A stretch of DNA of 64,000 bases. Source: Rhodopirellula bahusiensis. GTDB taxonomy: Bacteria > Planctomycetota > Planctomycetia > Pirellulales > Pirellulaceae. The translations under genes and the position numbers were made by a program. How positions within the stretch are numbered: position 1 is the first letter of the stretch; each line of letters opens with the position of its first letter. The notes under the pieces were generated by a model. That model was not told the origin of the DNA. It was given only the letters and a program-made list of their open reading frames with translations, and ran no database searches. This document shows positions 62,501-64,000 of the stretch, piece by piece. The stretch covers positions 434,001 through 498,000 of the forward strand of contig NZ_NIZW01000002.1 in assembly GCF_002727185.1 (NCBI RefSeq), given 5' to 3'.

Positions 62501-64000
62501 GAGTTTCGAACCGTCGGCGATCCAGCGATGCAGCACCGCGTGATAGGGATCGCCCTTCTTCATCAGCGTTCCGCCTTCGTGAGGCGTGATGCCCAGCGGT
62601 TTGCGGAGCATCATTGAGTCGTCGGGAGCGGACGGGTTGATGCGTCGCGCGGCCAAGTCATCCGTCAGGGCTCGGATGTCGAAGATCGGATCGTAACCGC
62701 GAAGCGACAGCCGGAATCCGTTCTTCCCCTTCTGGGCTCCGTGGCAGGTTCCTTGATTGCAACCCAAGCGAGAAAGGACCGGATTGACGTCGCGAATGAA
62801 GTCGACGGAGGCATCGCCTTGACCGGTGATCTCGATCGGCAGCGTGTGTTGGTGCGATCTGAGTTTGACCGTGACTTCTCCAGTCGCATCGTGTTGCGGT
62901 CGAATCAACCCGCTCGGTGACGCCACGTAGTCTTCGGATCCGGTGATCTCGATTTGCCGCGTGACGTCGACGGTGGAACCATCGGCGAGCGTCCCGATCG
63001 CGACCAGTTGCACGTAGTCGTAAGGTGACGTCAGCGAGATGGATTCGGGGACGACGGAAAGTTCGACCAGTTCCGACGAATTGACCGGCGATTCGGAAGG
63101 TAAATCGTCAGTTTTGGCGGTGGATGTGAAGTCCAGCTCGCGATCGGTCCCGCTAGGACCTTCGCCCTTGGCGGAGTGGCGCAAGCCGCCCGGTGCAGTG
63201 GAACCGGAGGGCTCGCGCCCTTCCGCTAAAGACTGCGGCACCGCGTGAAACGTTCGAACGAGTTTGCCGGTTGGATCAAGGTGACGGATCTGGCCATCGT
63301 TGGCGGAGACATACACACTTCCGTCGTCAGCAAGTTCGATTGCGTAGGCCGCGGCGTTGGGCAATTCAAAATGGAGCGTTTGTGTGACGGGGGCATTGAC
63401 TGCTTCGTCGACGACTTTCTTTCCGTTTCTGGATCGATTGGCGACTCGTTTGCCGAGGATCGTTTTCAGCAGATCAGTCAATTCGCCGGTGAAGTCGTAC
63501 TTCCAAACTCGCAGTTCCGAATGGCCATCGATCGTGGCAACGGCGGCGATGTGCGTTCCCGTGGAATTCACAACGACTTGGCGGATGCGACCGTTGAGAC
63601 GCGGCAGGTTTCGGATCAAATTCGCATCGTCACCGATTTGACGTTTCGTTTGTCGGAAGACTCGGTAGACCTTGGTCACGCCATCGGCACCACCGACAAC
63701 GATCTCATCGCGAGTCGGATGCATTGCGACGCTGGAAAGGCCGCCGGACAAGGCACCGGGGGTGATCGAAGTCACGTTGTCGATGAAGCGTTCCGTTTCG
63801 ACTTCGGTCAACTTGCAAGTCATGTCGCGAGCGACGGAAACCAGGTGCTTTCCATCGGGCGTGAACACCGTGTCACGAATCCAGTCCTCATGGGCACCTT
63901 GGAACAAGACTTGTTCGCCCGTCGATGCGTCGAGCGCTCGCACGGTGTTGTCGTTGGCTCCGATGGCGATCTTGGTTCCGTCGGGCGACCATGACAAACC
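59501..64000 (-). CDS. Planctomycete cytochrome-domain/DUF1549/DUF1553 protein with WD40 repeats (5' end beyond the window)
   Basis: The reading frame is open through base 64000, so the true start and signal peptide lie outside; 1499 codons are visible. In order: WD40-like propeller ([20 protein letters not shown]), two Ig-like domains at about 300-385 and 505-600, a cytochrome-type motif [12 protein letters not shown] between them, DUF1549 ([14 protein letters not shown], with the haem-type site [12 protein letters not shown]) and DUF1553 ([39 protein letters not shown]). A coiled coil and a beta-rich, carbohydrate-binding-like segment are inserted before the last DUF1553 block, which ends the protein at [13 protein letters not shown]. 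Such proteins are exported and partner with DUF1501 proteins; their substrate is unproven. Confidence 0.92.
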   Translation of the reverse strand, partial: GLSWSPDGTKIAIGANDNTVRALDASTGEQVLFQGAHEDWIRDTVFTPDGKHLVSVARDMTCKLTEVETERFIDNVTSITPGALSGGLSSVAMHPTRDEIVVGGADGVTKVYRVFRQTKRQIGDDANLIRNLPRLNGRIRQVVVNSTGTHIAAVATIDGHSELRVWKYDFTGELTDLLKTILGKRVANRSRNGKKVVDEAVNAPVTQTLHFELPNAAAYAIELADDGSVYVSANDGQIRHLDPTGKLVRTFHAVPQSLAEGREPSGSTAPGGLRHSAKGEGPSGTDRELDFTSTAKTDDLPSESPVNSSELVELSVVPESISLTSPYDYVQLVAIGTLADGSTVDVTRQIEITGSEDYVASPSGLIRPQHDATGEVTVKLRSHQHTLPIEITGQGDASVDFIRDVNPVLSRLGCNQGTCHGAQKGKNGFRLSLRGYDPIFDIRALTDDLAARRINPSAPDDSMMLRKPLGITPHEGGTLMKKGDPYHAVLHRWIADGSKLDLETPRVSSLEVFPKNPVVQSTDAHQQVRIVATYANGDSRDVTQEAFVSSGNTEVATAEAGGMLSAVRRGEAPVLARFEGAYAATTLTVMGDRSGYEQANVETWGRIDEMVAQKWDRMKIVPSEVADDATFLRRLHLDLTGLPPSSQTVREFLADETPSKLKRQAVIDRLIGNEDFVEYWTNKWADLLQVNRKFLGVEGTKLYRDWIRKAVEENRPYDEFAYQILTASGSNQTNPAASYYKVLRTPEDTMENTTHLFLGIRFNCNKCHDHPFERWTQDQYYELAAYFAKVDRKKDPKSGNKKIGGTAVEGATPLFEIIADSADSEVQHARTGEDVVPSFPYELAGNAVPEPAQHQTQVAQPNDQTLVSSSSDSPTRREELAEWMTDPTNPYFARSYVNRVWGYMTGVGLIEPIDDIRAGNPPTNPQLLDYLTDEFIGSNFDTRHLMRLIVSSRTYQLSVQSNEWNEDDHLNYSHATPRRLPAEVIYDAVHSLTGATSQIPGMPAGTRAAAATDSGVALTDGFLANLGRPVRETACECERGTDLQLGPVMALISGPTIGTAISDPKNELEKIVAENSTDEAVTEEIFLRALGRYPSEQERAAFASIHSQIGGDHETLVKRLADAEAAWTERFPKLEASRKEMLTKLADDIAARRTAIADERAKMEAERQQKIEDAAKKLAEQEARLPELVDKFLADKKADTEWHPLTPTSLSASNQATLTVQPDRSVLASGKQGNGSYIVEFETHLTGITGFRVEALTDPSLPQNGPGRAGNFVVTEITVKAGSDLEAKPKDLPAVKIARASADFLQNGFKIENTFDGNAGNQSAWAVSGANGHEHWATFQFAKPIASEGKTRLRFELAQNHNAKEHQLGRFRISVTTAEGEIPLGLSETFAAAERTPAEQRGEALAKTINQYISTISPELKATRDAVNTAKRPLPQDEQIASLEKRRKRFETETPVDPALIELRANVERSKTQLASIRLTAAEDLVWALVNSPAFLFNH
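63165..63240. repeat. Possible in-frame palindromic insertion within the cytochrome-domain gene
   Basis: On the minus strand a hairpin with stem GGAAGGGC / GCCCTCCGG and loop GCGA lies next to GC-rich stretches that encode a Gly/Pro/Ser-rich linker (about residues 255-280, [12 protein letters not shown] then [16 protein letters not shown]). This linker resembles no part of the neighbouring domains and sits between propeller and Ig-like domains. Resemblance to an intragenic repeat element is by eye. Confidence 0.35.

Overview
The window reads as chromosomal DNA of a marine planctomycete of the Pirellulaceae, most likely Rhodopirellula or a close relative. The basis is gene content: a cytochrome-domain/DUF1549/DUF1553 giant protein next to a DUF1501 protein, a BBP7-type outer-membrane protein, the Chlamydiae-Verrucomicrobia-Planctomycetes small basic protein, a DUF6655-like lipoprotein, a secreted sulfatase, and GTG/TTG starts. 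No rRNA, tRNA, CRISPR array, prophage or classical IS was seen.

Layout. 1-3.8 kb: an outer-membrane BBP7 protein (cut by the left edge) divergent from a short SecA paralogue. 3.8-9.7 kb: three repeat clusters, an orphan 553-residue protein between two of them, a YmdB-type phosphodiesterase after an S1-domain protein, and a small conserved protein. 9.7-17.2 kb: fatty acyl desaturase, small basic protein, a 1538-residue SMC/Rad50-like ATPase with two helix-hairpin-helix C-terminal modules, and a membrane/coiled-coil protein with a similar module. 17.7-30.7 kb: envelope genes (lipoprotein, DUF481 porin-like protein, three Tad-type pseudopilin/vWA proteins), an SDR enzyme, a trypsin-PDZ protease followed by a protease-like protein that has lost its catalytic His and Ser, a zinc-ribbon membrane protein, a DUF3467 duplication protein and a hydroxyproline-type epimerase. 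30.9-46.7 kb: catabolic and secreted proteins, including two large fusions (VHL-beta/S9 peptidase/DUF885, and D-aminoacylase/beta-lactamase), a sulfatase overlapping an SGNH-TPR protein, and a REP-associated transposase. 47.2-57.3 kb: a fatty acyl-AMP ligase fused to an acyl carrier domain, a polytopic membrane protein, a MATE transporter, aconitase and a membrane spermidine-synthase-like protein. 58-64 kb: DUF1501 protein and the cytochrome/DUF1549/DUF1553 protein (cut by the right edge).

The most striking non-genic layer is a set of about 40 short palindromes. Although their stems differ, almost all share one design: a GTAG, GTGG or GTAC head, a 5-9 bp stem, and a short TCC-type loop. This is the architecture known for REP elements mobilised by RAYT transposases, and one RAYT gene (41842-42546) sits inside four copies of the GTGG family. 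The REPs lie close to stop codons, usually head first in the direction of transcription, and in four genes the REP itself supplies the stop codon. Two roughly 218-bp composite REP arrays form direct repeats around the orphan 553-residue gene. I regard this REP landscape, together with the unusual protein fusions, as the best lead for undescribed biology here.
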